A DNA stretch of 44,753 nucleotides from an uncultured bacterium (lineage in GTDB: Bacteria > Verrucomicrobiota > Kiritimatiellia > RFP12 > UBA1067). Within the stretch, counting starts at the first letter, position 1; each line of letters begins with the position of its first letter. The stretch lies in NCBI GenBank assembly GCA_902801025.1, contig CADCGZ010000033.1:1-44753 (forward strand), given 5' to 3'. The notes under the pieces are model-generated. The model was not told the origin of the DNA, searched no databases, and worked only from the letters and a program-made list of their open reading frames with translations. Below, one piece after another: positions 1 to 9,243 of the stretch. Made by a program: the position numbers and the translations under genes.

Positions 1-1235
<1,235 letters not shown>

Positions 1236-1247
1236 TTCAGTGACTCC

Positions 1248-1643
1248 TTAAGCGTTCTTCACGATGTCGACGCTCGGCTTGTCGAGGATCTTGCCCTCGA
1301 TCAGCTCGTGGCCGACGATGTGCTTCGCGACGATGTCCTTCGCCGTCGCGGCGTCGACATGTCCGTAGATGACGGTCGGCATTCCGGGAACGACGACCTC
1401 GACCGTCGGCTCGGAGTGGCAGAGGCCCATGCAGCCAGTCTGCCTGACGAGGACGTTGGTGAGCCCCTTCTCGGAAAGGGTGTCGATGAGCGCGGTGAAC
1501 GTCTCCTTCGCGCCCGCGGCGATGCCGCACGTGCCCATGCCGACGACGACCTGGACGTCCTTGTTGGACGAGTCGCGCATGTCGAGCGCCTTCTGCTTCT
1601 CCTCGCGCATCTTGCGCAGGTCCGCCAATGTAAGCTTTGCCAT
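1248..1643 (-). CDS. hndB: NADP-reducing hydrogenase subunit B (2Fe-2S ferredoxin-like)
   Basis: This 131-residue, thioredoxin-fold 2Fe-2S protein belongs to the HndB type, an electron-transfer subunit of the soluble NADP-reducing/bifurcating hydrogenase. Visible cluster motifs are GTCGIAAGAKE and QTGCMGLCHSEP. An N-terminal helical segment (MAKLTLADLRKMREE) precedes the domain, as is usual for the family. I chose ATG 1643, preceded by GGAG eight bases upstream, over an in-frame TTG at 1649. The stop lies 12 bases before the hndC start and the gene begins 12 bases after the hndA stop, so the three genes form one operon. Length and cysteine pattern look normal. Confidence 0.88.
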   Translation of the reverse strand: MAKLTLADLRKMREEKQKALDMRDSSNKDVQVVVGMGTCGIAAGAKETFTALIDTLSEKGLTNVLVRQTGCMGLCHSEPTVEVVVPGMPTVIYGHVDAATAKDIVAKHIVGHELIEGKILDKPSVDIVKNA

Positions 1644-1655
1644 TTTCAATTCTCC

Positions 1656-2135
1656 TTAACCAAGTTTGCGATACTGGGCGATAATGCCGTCGACGTCCTT
1701 CGTCTCGAGCTTGCCGTGAACCTCGCCGTTTACGACAGCGACAGGCGCGAGGCCGCAGCAGCCGAGGCAGCGGACGGCCTCGACGGAGAAGAGACCGTCG
1801 TCGGTCGTCGCGTTGAGGCCGACGCCGAGCTTCTTCTCGAACTCCTTGATGATGTCGTCGCCGCCCCTGAGGTAGCAGGCGGTGCCGAGGCACACCTGGA
1901 CGTTGTACTTGCCGGCCTTCTGCAGGCGGAAGAAGTTGTAGAACGTCACCACGCCGTAGATCTTCGCCAGAGGCACGTCGAGCATCTGGGAGATGTCGAT
2001 TGCGATGTTGCGCGGAATGTACCCGTACGTCTGCTGGACGCGATGGAGCACCATGATTAGGTTGCCGGGCTTCGACTTCCATTCTTCGACAAACGCCTTG
2101 AGTTCCGGCGTCATCGCTTCGAGTTTTTCGCTCAT
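1656..2135 (-). CDS. hndA: NADP-reducing hydrogenase subunit A (NuoE-like 2Fe-2S subunit)
   Basis: This 159-residue protein of the NuoE/HydC/HndA family carries a 2Fe-2S cluster and works with HndC in NAD(P)H-linked electron transfer. The N-terminal helical part (residues 10-60) includes LIMVLHRVQQTYGYIP and YGVVTFYNFF, both typical of NuoE. The four cluster cysteines sit in VCLGTACYLRGG and VRCLGCCGLAPV. It is the first gene of the hnd operon. A sigma-70-like promoter lies 51-80 bases upstream of the start, and AAGGA lies about ten bases before the ATG. Nothing in the sequence is abnormal. Confidence 0.9.
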   Translation of the reverse strand: MSEKLEAMTPELKAFVEEWKSKPGNLIMVLHRVQQTYGYIPRNIAIDISQMLDVPLAKIYGVVTFYNFFRLQKAGKYNVQVCLGTACYLRGGDDIIKEFEKKLGVGLNATTDDGLFSVEAVRCLGCCGLAPVAVVNGEVHGKLETKDVDGIIAQYRKLG

Positions 2136-2185
2136 GATTTTACTGTCCTTGGGTTGAACTGAAAAATTTCTCTGTAGTGTGTGAG

Positions 2186-2218
2186 AGTTTACCCTATTCT
2201 GCCCTTGTTAGTCAAGGG
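2186..2218 (-). promoter_or_regulatory. hnd operon promoter with palindrome over the -35
   Basis: On the minus strand TTGACT (2215-2210) and TAAACT (2191-2186) are separated by 18 bases, a good sigma-70-type pair. A palindrome, CCCTTG-N5-CAAGGG at 2202-2218, overlaps the -35 box and could be an operator. The assignment rests on sequence match and position only. Confidence 0.55.
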
Positions 2219-2238
2219 TAAGTTCAAGATACGGAAAT

Positions 2239-2261
2239 GGCGCGGACTTGAGGCCCGCGCC
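2239..2261 (-). terminator. Stem-loop after the Tad operon
   Basis: GGCGCGG (2239-2245) pairs with CCGCGCC (2255-2261) around a nine-base loop, about 30 bases past the stop of the last Tad-operon gene. Only a weak T-rich stretch follows on the minus strand (ATTTCC), so this is a probable but imperfect intrinsic terminator. Confidence 0.45.
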
Positions 2262-2293
2262 AAACGGAAGCAAATTCCCCGCCTCTGCGGCGT

Positions 2294-3184
2294 CTAACGG
2301 TCCTGCGGCGGCGGCAGCGGCTCCGGGACAAAGCCATAGTAGTCGAACAGGCGGCGGCGGACGCCGTTCGATTCCATTCGCCGCAAGCCCTCTTCGTATT
2401 CCGCGAGAATCGCCTTGGCGAACTCGGGGTCGCGGTTCGAGACATAGAAGAGAATGTGGCCCCTGTCGATTTCGTCCGACATGCGGAAACGCTGGAGAAT
2501 CGTCGACGAAACAAGCTCCGGCATGGACATGGCGTTGTCGCACGTAGCGAAGAAGGCGTCCGCTTCGCCCGCCTCGACTATCTTCGCGAGCTCTTCGCGG
2601 GAGCGGATGTCCGACACGATCTTGATCGAGGGAATGCCGTTGGTGCTGCCGGACTCCTGCGCCTTCAACAGCCGCTGCACCAGCGGAAAGTCGAGGAAGT
2701 CGTCGTTCGACACGATCCTGAGCCCCGCAAGCGACTCTGGTCCCTCGTAGCGCCACGGATTGCTTCGGGGCGTCATCACGGCAAGCCGGGAATACGCAAG
2801 CGGAAGCTCCGACACCGCGCCGACCCCGTCGAGGGCCGGATGACGGCCGTATCCCACGACCACGGCGGCAGGATCGTCGCGAAGCGCCTTGGCGAACTCC
2901 TGCACGCCGCCGCGCAGATGGACGAACGCCGCCTTCGGGAAGATCACCTGCATCGAGCCAAGGAGAATGCCGTTGCGGTCGGCCAGCTTGTTCCGGACGG
3001 AAAAGCTCGTCCAGTTGAAGTAGTAGATGCGCGGCGCAAGCGTCGACGCATTGCCAGTCGCAGAGGACTCGCCGTCGTCTCTGGCGCGCGCGTCGGCTCT
3101 TGACGACGACAGGCTCTTGAGCCCCTTGAAGGCGAACAGGATGACGAACGCCACCGCCAAGGTGATGTTGATCTTGCGTATCAT
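2294..3184 (-). CDS. Membrane-anchored periplasmic binding protein (PBP-II fold, SBP_bac_3-like)
   Basis: A 296-residue protein with an N-terminal hydrophobic anchor (about residues 6-21) and a bilobal solute-binding-type domain. Phrases typical of family 3 binding proteins are present: SLAGLRIVSNDDFLDFP, a segment IKIVSDIRSREELAKIVEAGEADAFFA that matches the second lobe hinge, and FAKAILAEYEEGLRRM near the C terminus. The ATG at 3184 overlaps the TGA of the upstream gene (ATGA), so the two are probably translationally coupled. A longer reading from 3238 lies inside the previous gene and is rejected. It is the last gene of the Tad operon. No transporter genes adjoin it, so it may be a sensor or scaffold rather than an uptake protein (inference). 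The ligand is unknown. Confidence 0.65.
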   Translation of the reverse strand: MIRKINITLAVAFVILFAFKGLKSLSSSRADARARDDGESSATGNASTLAPRIYYFNWTSFSVRNKLADRNGILLGSMQVIFPKAAFVHLRGGVQEFAKALRDDPAAVVVGYGRHPALDGVGAVSELPLAYSRLAVMTPRSNPWRYEGPESLAGLRIVSNDDFLDFPLVQRLLKAQESGSTNGIPSIKIVSDIRSREELAKIVEAGEADAFFATCDNAMSMPELVSSTILQRFRMSDEIDRGHILFYVSNRDPEFAKAILAEYEEGLRRMESNGVRRRLFDYYGFVPEPLPPPQDR

Positions 3185-4944
3185 TTCGACTCCTCCTTGG
3201 CGGGCGCAGTCACCCGCTCCTTTTCGCGCAGGGCCCACTTGTGGAACGTATTCTCGGCAAGTCCGAGCGCAATCATCTCGTCAAGCACCGCAAGCGTCTC
3301 GGGCGCCCCTGGCGCGACGGCCGACTTCATGCGGTAGTCCGAATAGAGCGTGCGATAGCGCACGGCGAGCTCCTTGCGGGCGATTTCGGCGCGACGGCGC
3401 CAGTCGCCGATCGAGGACTCGTCCATGCCGACCGCCTCGCCCAGGTCGCAGAGGTAGATGAGGGAGACGTCGTCGGCAGTCGCGGCGCGCTTTTTGAGTG
3501 CCTCCACGAGGACGCCGCGCTCGCGCGCGACGAGCGGCGCGAAGGCCGCGTCCTCCTCGTCGAACACATCGACGAACGTCCCCCACGCGTCAAGGAGCGG
3601 CATGATGCTCGCGGCGTCGCCGGCCAGGAACTTGTCGCGCATGGGGATGTAGCCGGCAAGCGCAGTCCAGCGCTCGTCTGCGGCGACGCGCTCGCGCGAC
3701 ACGACCGCGCCCGACATGAACAGGTTGTCGTCCAGCGTGTCGAAACAGGCCTCGACGAGCTTCTCGGTCTTGGCCAGCTCCGCGCTGCCTGCGGCGGACA
3801 CGGAGAGGAAGAACTCGGGGAGCTTGACCTGCACGAAGTTCGCGATCTCCACCGCATCGGAGAGGAACACGTCTGCGTCGAAACGGACGAACGTGGACTT
3901 GTCCACCTCGGCTATCAACGCCACCAGCTTGTCCCAGTCGCCCTTCTGGACCGCTTCCTGCATGGCATCGACGTCCTTCAGGAAGCGCACCTGAGCTGCC
4001 ACGTTCTTCTCGTTCGCTTCGGCGTCGGCGCCGCCAATGTGCCCCATGAGCTGCATTCCGCGGGAGATAAGGTCGCGCGTGACAGGGGAGCGCTCGGCCT
4101 TCAGGATCATTGGGAGCGAGCGGATGAAGGCATTGTCGTACACCATCACGTCTTCGTCGGAAAACTCGAAGCCCGTGGTGTTGTGGTGGCGATCCGTATG
4201 CACGGCGCCCGTCTTCGCCGCGACCGCGGCCTCTACGCCGCGGAGCTGCTTCGTCACGAACATCGCGCAAAGGCATACGAAGGCGACGACGAGGATCCCG
4301 AACAACAGCCCAGAGCGCGTCTTGCGCGAAGGCCACGAGAAGGGATTCCCCGACTTGACCGCTGCCGTGGCGTCCGCCGCATCCATGGCCATAGCCTGGA
4401 ACCGGCCGACGGAGAAAAGAACGTCCCGTTCAACGGAGAGCCGCTGCGCATTGACCCCGCTTGTCACGACGTCCACGCCGTCGGCAGTGGGAAATATCTC
4501 GCACAGCGTGTCGCCGCCGGAAACGGGAGGGTTTACAGAAAGCGAACCGTCGTCTGCGGCCACGACCGAGTTTCGTCCCTGCACGAGACGCTCGAGCGCA
4601 ATAGCACCCGAACCGAACCGCCACAGCAACACCGGTCCGCCGGCGACGATCGCCGTGTCGAGACGAAACGTCCAGGGCCCGAGCGAGCAGGAGACGCCGG
4701 CCGCAAGCGGGCTCGACTGCGCGCGCTTCGAGCCGGAGGCGACGGGGAGGTCCGTCTTCGCGGACGCGAGAACCCAGCCGTCCTCGTCTCGCACAAGGGC
4801 GCCGAGGATCTCCGCGCCCTGTTCAACGGCGTCGACGAGCCGCGGCGCATCGCCCGCGAGAACCATAAGAGGCCCCTTCTCCCCGCCAAGGTCGCGTTCG
4901 AGGATGACCTTGCCGTCAGTTCCGTATATTTTCAGGTTCTCCAT
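3181..4944 (-). CDS. Single-pass membrane protein with FHA-like N-terminal region, function unknown
   Basis: A 587-residue protein that I do not recognise. Residues 1-185 are rich in short beta segments ending in RLSVERDVLFSVGRFQ, which is compatible with a degenerate FHA-type domain on the cytoplasmic side. A transmembrane helix spans about 212-230 (GLLFGILVVAFVCLCAMFV). The remaining roughly 350 residues are mainly helical, without cysteine pairs or repeats. ATG 4944 lies just after the upstream stop (4946-4948), and the gene ends by overlapping the PBP-type gene. Position at the end of the Tad operon suggests a structural or regulatory accessory of the pilus machine (inference). The layout resembles YscD/GspL-type inner-membrane proteins, but no sequence signature confirms this. 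Confidence 0.55.
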   Translation of the reverse strand: MENLKIYGTDGKVILERDLGGEKGPLMVLAGDAPRLVDAVEQGAEILGALVRDEDGWVLASAKTDLPVASGSKRAQSSPLAAGVSCSLGPWTFRLDTAIVAGGPVLLWRFGSGAIALERLVQGRNSVVAADDGSLSVNPPVSGGDTLCEIFPTADGVDVVTSGVNAQRLSVERDVLFSVGRFQAMAMDAADATAAVKSGNPFSWPSRKTRSGLLFGILVVAFVCLCAMFVTKQLRGVEAAVAAKTGAVHTDRHHNTTGFEFSDEDVMVYDNAFIRSLPMILKAERSPVTRDLISRGMQLMGHIGGADAEANEKNVAAQVRFLKDVDAMQEAVQKGDWDKLVALIAEVDKSTFVRFDADVFLSDAVEIANFVQVKLPEFFLSVSAAGSAELAKTEKLVEACFDTLDDNLFMSGAVVSRERVAADERWTALAGYIPMRDKFLAGDAASIMPLLDAWGTFVDVFDEEDAAFAPLVARERGVLVEALKKRAATADDVSLIYLCDLGEAVGMDESSIGDWRRRAEIARKELAVRYRTLYSDYRMKSAVAPGAPETLAVLDEMIALGLAENTFHKWALREKERVTAPAKEESK

Positions 4945-4945
4945 G

Positions 4946-6022
4946 TCAGTTGCCCTCCTCGGGAATCTTCGCAAGCGCATCCGCCGCACGCCTGGCGTCG
5001 ACGCGCTCGCCGGTGAGAGTCGCGTGGTCGATGATCCACTGCGCCTGCGAACGCGCGGTTTCCCAGTCGCGCATGGCCATCGCCTTGTCCAGGACGACAA
5101 ACCATTCCTCGACGTCGCGGCGGCGGCGTTCGAGGAACGTCAGATAGCGCTTGAATTCGTCCGTCCCGAGCGCAAGGCGCTCCTGGCGGATGGACGAGAG
5201 GAGCCTCATCGCCTCGCGGTAGTGCTTGAGCGCGGGAAGAAGCGCGGCGGTGGTGCCGGTCTCGACTCGGTCCGCGAACAGACGCCACAGCGCCATTTCG
5301 CGGTCGACCTGCTGGTGCACGCGTTCGTTCTGCTCCGCCGTGAGGTGCCCCGAGTTCACGACGGGGCGGTCGATGGACTCGCGGATGTTCGGAATCTTCA
5401 TCACGTCGAAAAGCCGCGACATGTACCCGCGTATCTCGGCCTCCGACGCTTCGTCCTCCTCCGGCCAGATGGCCCAGACGACGTAGCGGACGTCGCCCGA
5501 ATAGAAGATCGCCGCCTCGCCCGAGAAAGGCGCTGTGTCGAAGTCGAAGTCGACGCGAACGCCCATGACCCCGGGCTTTACGGTGAACTGCGCGACGCCC
5601 TTCGAGACGAGCGCAAGCGTCGCCGGAAGGCCCGGTATCGCCTCCGACGTTATGTCCTCGTCTATGATGCGCAGCACGACGGCCGCGTTGACGTCGAGCG
5701 CATGGTAGGCGAAACCGTCGTCGTGCTCCGAGAGGAAGTGCAGGATCGGCAGGTCGACGCCCTTGCGCCGCCATACCGCCACCTCGTCGGTGACGTTGCT
5801 CCACTCCTCCCAGCCAAGAGGAGTCGTGACCGAGAAGAACGGCATCTCGATCGTGGTCGAGATTGGCTCCGCGAGACGCTCGCGCGCGGCGGAAAGCGCA
5901 GACCAGGACGAGTAGAGCCACATAGACGCGCAGAAGAGCGCGACGAGGACTATTGTCCAGAAGATGCCTTTCTGGGAAAGGACCGTTGGCACGATTGCCG
6001 GCTTTGGATTTATGTTCTGCAT
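4946..6022 (-). CDS. Single-pass membrane protein of unknown function in the Tad operon
   Basis: A 358-residue protein with a proline-containing N terminus, one transmembrane helix (about residues 19-40, GIFWTIVLVALFCASMWLY), and a mixed alpha/beta extracytoplasmic region. Residues 60-215 contain strands such as VVWAIWPEEDE and VRVDFDFDTAPF. Residues 230-358 are strongly helical and charged. The start is ATG 6022, five bases past the tadC stop. The stop abuts the next gene, so the pair was probably inherited together as Tad accessories. I do not recognise the family. Confidence 0.55.
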   Translation of the reverse strand: MQNINPKPAIVPTVLSQKGIFWTIVLVALFCASMWLYSSWSALSAARERLAEPISTTIEMPFFSVTTPLGWEEWSNVTDEVAVWRRKGVDLPILHFLSEHDDGFAYHALDVNAAVVLRIIDEDITSEAIPGLPATLALVSKGVAQFTVKPGVMGVRVDFDFDTAPFSGEAAIFYSGDVRYVVWAIWPEEDEASEAEIRGYMSRLFDVMKIPNIRESIDRPVVNSGHLTAEQNERVHQQVDREMALWRLFADRVETGTTAALLPALKHYREAMRLLSSIRQERLALGTDEFKRYLTFLERRRRDVEEWFVVLDKAMAMRDWETARSQAQWIIDHATLTGERVDARRAADALAKIPEEGN

Positions 6023-6027
6023 GGCGG

Positions 6028-6909
6028 CTACCTGTTGACGTACTGTATGACAAGCGGGGCGAAGAGGACGATGAAGATTCCCGGCAGGATGAGCAGAAGG
6101 AGCGGGAACGACATGTTCACGACGGCCTTCTGCGCATGCGCCTGGGCCTTTACGCGCGCGGCGTGGCGCATCAGCTGGGCGGCGGACTTGAGGTTGTCGG
6201 CGACGGACGTGCCCATTTCAAGCGACTGTGCGAGCGTCGAGAATACGGCGTTCGCCTCGTTCGTGCCGATGCGCGTGGCGATTCCGTTGAGGGCGTCGAC
6301 GAGCGACGAGCCGATCGCCACCTGCGCGACGGCGCGCGCAAGCTCCTCGCGGACGGGGCCAGGGCCGCCGACCTCGATCACAGACCTGATCGCCGAAAGA
6401 AGGTCGCCGCCTGACTGCGAAACGAGGCGCATGATGTCCAAGGAGCCGGGAAGCTCGCGGGTGAAGCGGCGCGCGCGCTCCTGCGCCGCCGCCTTGAGCC
6501 CCGACTCGGGATAGGCGTACAGCACCGCGGCGAAGAACGCCGACAGCATGAACACCACGCCGCCGGAAAGCCGGAGAAGCAGGCCAAGCGGGACGATGAC
6601 CGCGATGGCGAACGCGGGGAAGACGAACCTGGCGGCGAACACCTCGGGCGCCGTCGCGCCTTCGAGGAACTTGCCGCCCGACTGCACCACGAGCTTTTCG
6701 AGCCGAATCAGCGTGCGGTCGAGCTCCGCGTCCGCGCCGCGGCGCCGCTCGAACGCATGGCCGACGAGCGAGAGAATGGAGCGGAGCGCAGACTGCCCGC
6801 CGCCGGAAGCGCGGCGGCTTGCGCCGGAGAGGGCGCGCACGAAAAGGAACGTGAGCGCCGCGGCGGATGCCGCCGCGCAGGAAAACGCTATGGCGAGGTC
6901 CATGTTCAT
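6028..6909 (-). CDS. tadC: Tad pilus inner-membrane platform protein TadC (T2SF family)
   Basis: A 293-residue polytopic protein. It has an N-terminal membrane helix (residues 4-25), a central hydrophobic pair (about 95-133), and the T2SF cytoplasmic domain containing LPGSLDIMRLVSQSGGDLLSAI and ARAVAQVAIGSSLVDAL. The C-terminal helix (MSFPLLLLILPGIFIVLFAPLV without its ends) is characteristic of TadC. With TadB it forms the inner-membrane platform on which the TadA ATPase acts. It starts five bases after tadB; a second ATG at 6903 is also possible. Family and context agree. Confidence 0.85.
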   Translation of the reverse strand: MNMDLAIAFSCAAASAAALTFLFVRALSGASRRASGGGQSALRSILSLVGHAFERRRGADAELDRTLIRLEKLVVQSGGKFLEGATAPEVFAARFVFPAFAIAVIVPLGLLLRLSGGVVFMLSAFFAAVLYAYPESGLKAAAQERARRFTRELPGSLDIMRLVSQSGGDLLSAIRSVIEVGGPGPVREELARAVAQVAIGSSLVDALNGIATRIGTNEANAVFSTLAQSLEMGTSVADNLKSAAQLMRHAARVKAQAHAQKAVVNMSFPLLLLILPGIFIVLFAPLVIQYVNR

Positions 6910-6913
6910 TGCG

Positions 6914-7645
6914 TCACACCTTTACGTCCACGATTTTGCGTATCCACAGGTACGCGAGGCCCTGCATCGTCAGGAGGAGGCACAGCGTCCCCCATCCGAT
7001 GCCCGTCGTGAAGAGCGGCGCCACGAGGTCGCGCTTTACGAGGCCGAGCAGCACGATCATCACAAGCGGCAGCGCGCTCATCACGATGGCCTGCATGCGG
7101 CCCTCGGTCGTCATCGCGCGGAGCTCGTCCTCGAACGCCATGTTGTCCCTGAGCAGCGCCGAGAGCATGCGGTAGTTTTCCGCGAGGTTGCCGCCGTGGG
7201 AGACGCCGATCTTCGAGGCGATGACGACCATCGTCACGTCAGGTATCGGCAGGCGCCGTGCAAGGTTGTCGAAGGCGCCGCCAATCGAGAATCCGAGACG
7301 CGTGTCGTAGATGACGCGCGCGAACTCCTCGGCGACAAGCGGCGGGAAGTGGTCGAGGTTCCTCATGAGCGCCTGGGGCAGCGTGAGGCCAGCGGAAAGC
7401 GAGTTGGACACCATGTCGAGCGCGTCGGGAAGCTCCGCCCGCACCTTCGCGGCGCGGCGGGCGCGCATGATGCGGGCGACGAACTCGGGCATCCCCGAAT
7501 CCCGCGCCTTCGCGGCGCGCGCCATAAGGTCGTCGGACGACTCGGCCTCCTTCGTGGACGCGTCAAGGAGACCCTTGACGGCAATGCCGACGAAGACCGC
7601 GAGGGCCACGATCGACAGGGCGGCAATCAAAATGTCTACCGTCAT
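6914..7645 (-). CDS. tadB: Tad pilus inner-membrane platform protein TadB (T2SF family)
   Basis: A 243-residue T2SF-domain protein. The N-terminal helix is residues 4-27. The T2SF core contains LPDALDMVSNSLSAGLTLPQ and VIASKIGVSHGGNLAENYRM. Two C-terminal membrane segments follow (about 168-185 and 205-232). It pairs with TadC in the pilus platform. The ATG at 7645 overlaps the TGA of the ATPase gene (ATGA), indicating coupled translation. It is shorter at the N terminus than many TadB proteins. Confidence 0.85.
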   Translation of the reverse strand: MTVDILIAALSIVALAVFVGIAVKGLLDASTKEAESSDDLMARAAKARDSGMPEFVARIMRARRAAKVRAELPDALDMVSNSLSAGLTLPQALMRNLDHFPPLVAEEFARVIYDTRLGFSIGGAFDNLARRLPIPDVTMVVIASKIGVSHGGNLAENYRMLSALLRDNMAFEDELRAMTTEGRMQAIVMSALPLVMIVLLGLVKRDLVAPLFTTGIGWGTLCLLLTMQGLAYLWIRKIVDVKV

Positions 7646-9243
7646 TCAGACACCCCCGCAAACACCGATTCGTCAAGAGAAACGCCGCGCAGCGCGAAGT
7701 CCTCGAAGAAGGTTGGCTTCGCGACGACGACGTGGTGGCCGAGGACCTTGCGGGTCTTCGGATCGACGCCTTCGCGCTTGAACTCGAAGATCGTCCTGAG
7801 CTTCGCGTTGCCCTTCTCGTCAAGCCCGCAGACCTCCGCGATCTCGATCGTCTTCCTCGAGCCGTCCGAAAGCCGCGCGGTCTGCACGATGATCGACACG
7901 GCGCTCGCGATCTGCGCGCGTATGGCGGAAAGCGGCATGTCCATGCCAGCCATAAGGCACAGCGTCTCGAGACGCGCCACGGTGTCGCTCGGCGTGTTGG
8001 CGTGGACGGTCGTAAGCGAGCCGTCGTGGCCGGTGTTCATCGCCTGGAGCATGTCAAGGGCCTCGCCGCCGCGGCATTCGCCGACTACGATGCGGTCAGG
8101 GCGCATGCGGAGGCAGTTCTTGACGAGAAGGCGGATCGACACCTCGCCCTTCCCCTCGGCGTTGGCCGGCCTCGCCTCCATGCGGACGACGTGGCTCTGC
8201 TGGAGCTTCAGCTCGAGCGAGTCCTCGACCGTGATGATGCGCTCGTCCGGGCCGATGCAGAGCGAGATGGCGTTCAGGAGCGACGTCTTGCCGGAGCCAG
8301 TACCGCCGGAGACGACGATGTTCTTCCTCAAGGCGACGCACGCGTCGATGAACTTCATCATCTCGGGGCTCATGGAGCCGAACGAGACGAGCTTGTCGAG
8401 CGTAAAGAGGGACTTGCCGAACTTTCGGATCGTGAGGCACGCGCCGTCCGGCGTGATGGGCGGTATGACGGCGTTGACGCGAGAGCCGTCCTCGAGACGC
8501 GCGTCCACGAGCGGGCTCGACTCGTCGATGCGGCGGCCCACCTTGTTGACGATGCGCTCGATGACGCGGATGAGGTGGCCCGGGTCTCGGAAGTGGCGGT
8601 CGGAAAGCGCGACCTTGCCCTTGCGCTCGACGTAGATGTGGCGATAGTCGATGACCATGATCTCGGTGATCGAGTCGTCCGCGATAAGCGGCTCCAGGGG
8701 GCCAAGCCTGAGCATGTCCTCGACCGTCTCGCGGCGGAGGTCGGCCAACGTCGCCTCGTCAAGCCCCTCGAAGTCGGGGAGTCCCCGCGCGAGGATGTCG
8801 TCAAGCGACGCGTCGACGCGCTTCTCGAGCTCAAGCGCGTCCTCGGACGCGGAGTCGGAGAAGGTGCGCGACAGCTGCGAGAGCGCATGGGCGTAGAGGA
8901 TGTCGGAGGCAGTCTCGCGGCGGCTCTTGCGCTCGCCAGACTGCTCGCTCGACACCTCGAACTCGAAGGAGCCGACGCGGACCGACGCCTTGCCCACGAG
9001 CGCCTCGGCCGCGGTCTTGCGGCCGTTGATCTCGAGCCGCCCGTCCGCCGCGATGTCGCCGATCCACCAGACGCCGCCGAGCGGGGAGAACGAGACCTGC
9101 TGGGGCGCGAGGCCGAACTCCGCCGACACGACGATGTCGCACTTCGCGGCGGAGCCGAGGGTGAAGACCTCGCCGGCCTTCCCCTCCTGGGGGGTAAGCG
9201 TCGCTATGCGCTTCCCCTCTCGCGTGAAGACAAGCGGCTTCAT
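7642..9243 (-). CDS. tadA: Tad pilus assembly ATPase CpaF/TadA with N-terminal FHA domain
   Basis: A 533-residue secretion ATPase that powers pilus assembly. Residues 1-98 form an FHA-like beta sandwich (LTPQEGKAGEVFTLGSAAKC, then GGVWWIGD and GRLEINGRK), which is absent from ordinary CpaF. The ATPase part starts near residue 160 (RRETVEDMLRLGPLEPL). It carries Walker A GGTGSGKTS at 313-321, an Asp box ITVEDS at 337, Walker B RIVVGE at 384-389, and a His box GHDGSLTTVHAN at 405-416. All key residues are present, so an active enzyme is expected. The start overlaps the secretin stop, and its stop overlaps tadB. The FHA domain suggests control by a phosphothreonine partner (inference). Confidence 0.92.
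   Translation of the reverse strand: MKPLVFTREGKRIATLTPQEGKAGEVFTLGSAAKCDIVVSAEFGLAPQQVSFSPLGGVWWIGDIAADGRLEINGRKTAAEALVGKASVRVGSFEFEVSSEQSGERKSRRETASDILYAHALSQLSRTFSDSASEDALELEKRVDASLDDILARGLPDFEGLDEATLADLRRETVEDMLRLGPLEPLIADDSITEIMVIDYRHIYVERKGKVALSDRHFRDPGHLIRVIERIVNKVGRRIDESSPLVDARLEDGSRVNAVIPPITPDGACLTIRKFGKSLFTLDKLVSFGSMSPEMMKFIDACVALRKNIVVSGGTGSGKTSLLNAISLCIGPDERIITVEDSLELKLQQSHVVRMEARPANAEGKGEVSIRLLVKNCLRMRPDRIVVGECRGGEALDMLQAMNTGHDGSLTTVHANTPSDTVARLETLCLMAGMDMPLSAIRAQIASAVSIIVQTARLSDGSRKTIEIAEVCGLDEKGNAKLRTIFEFKREGVDPKTRKVLGHHVVVAKPTFFEDFALRGVSLDESVFAGVSE

Noticed and set aside
4945..5100. N-terminal extension of the 587-residue protein to 5100
   Set aside because: It lies within the upstream gene and is Arg/Ser-rich. 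The ATG at 4944 directly follows the upstream stop.
4037..6514. Plus-strand open frame of 825 codons
   Set aside because: It lies antisense to three Tad-operon genes with clear protein signatures. GC-rich codon bias keeps the complementary frame open.
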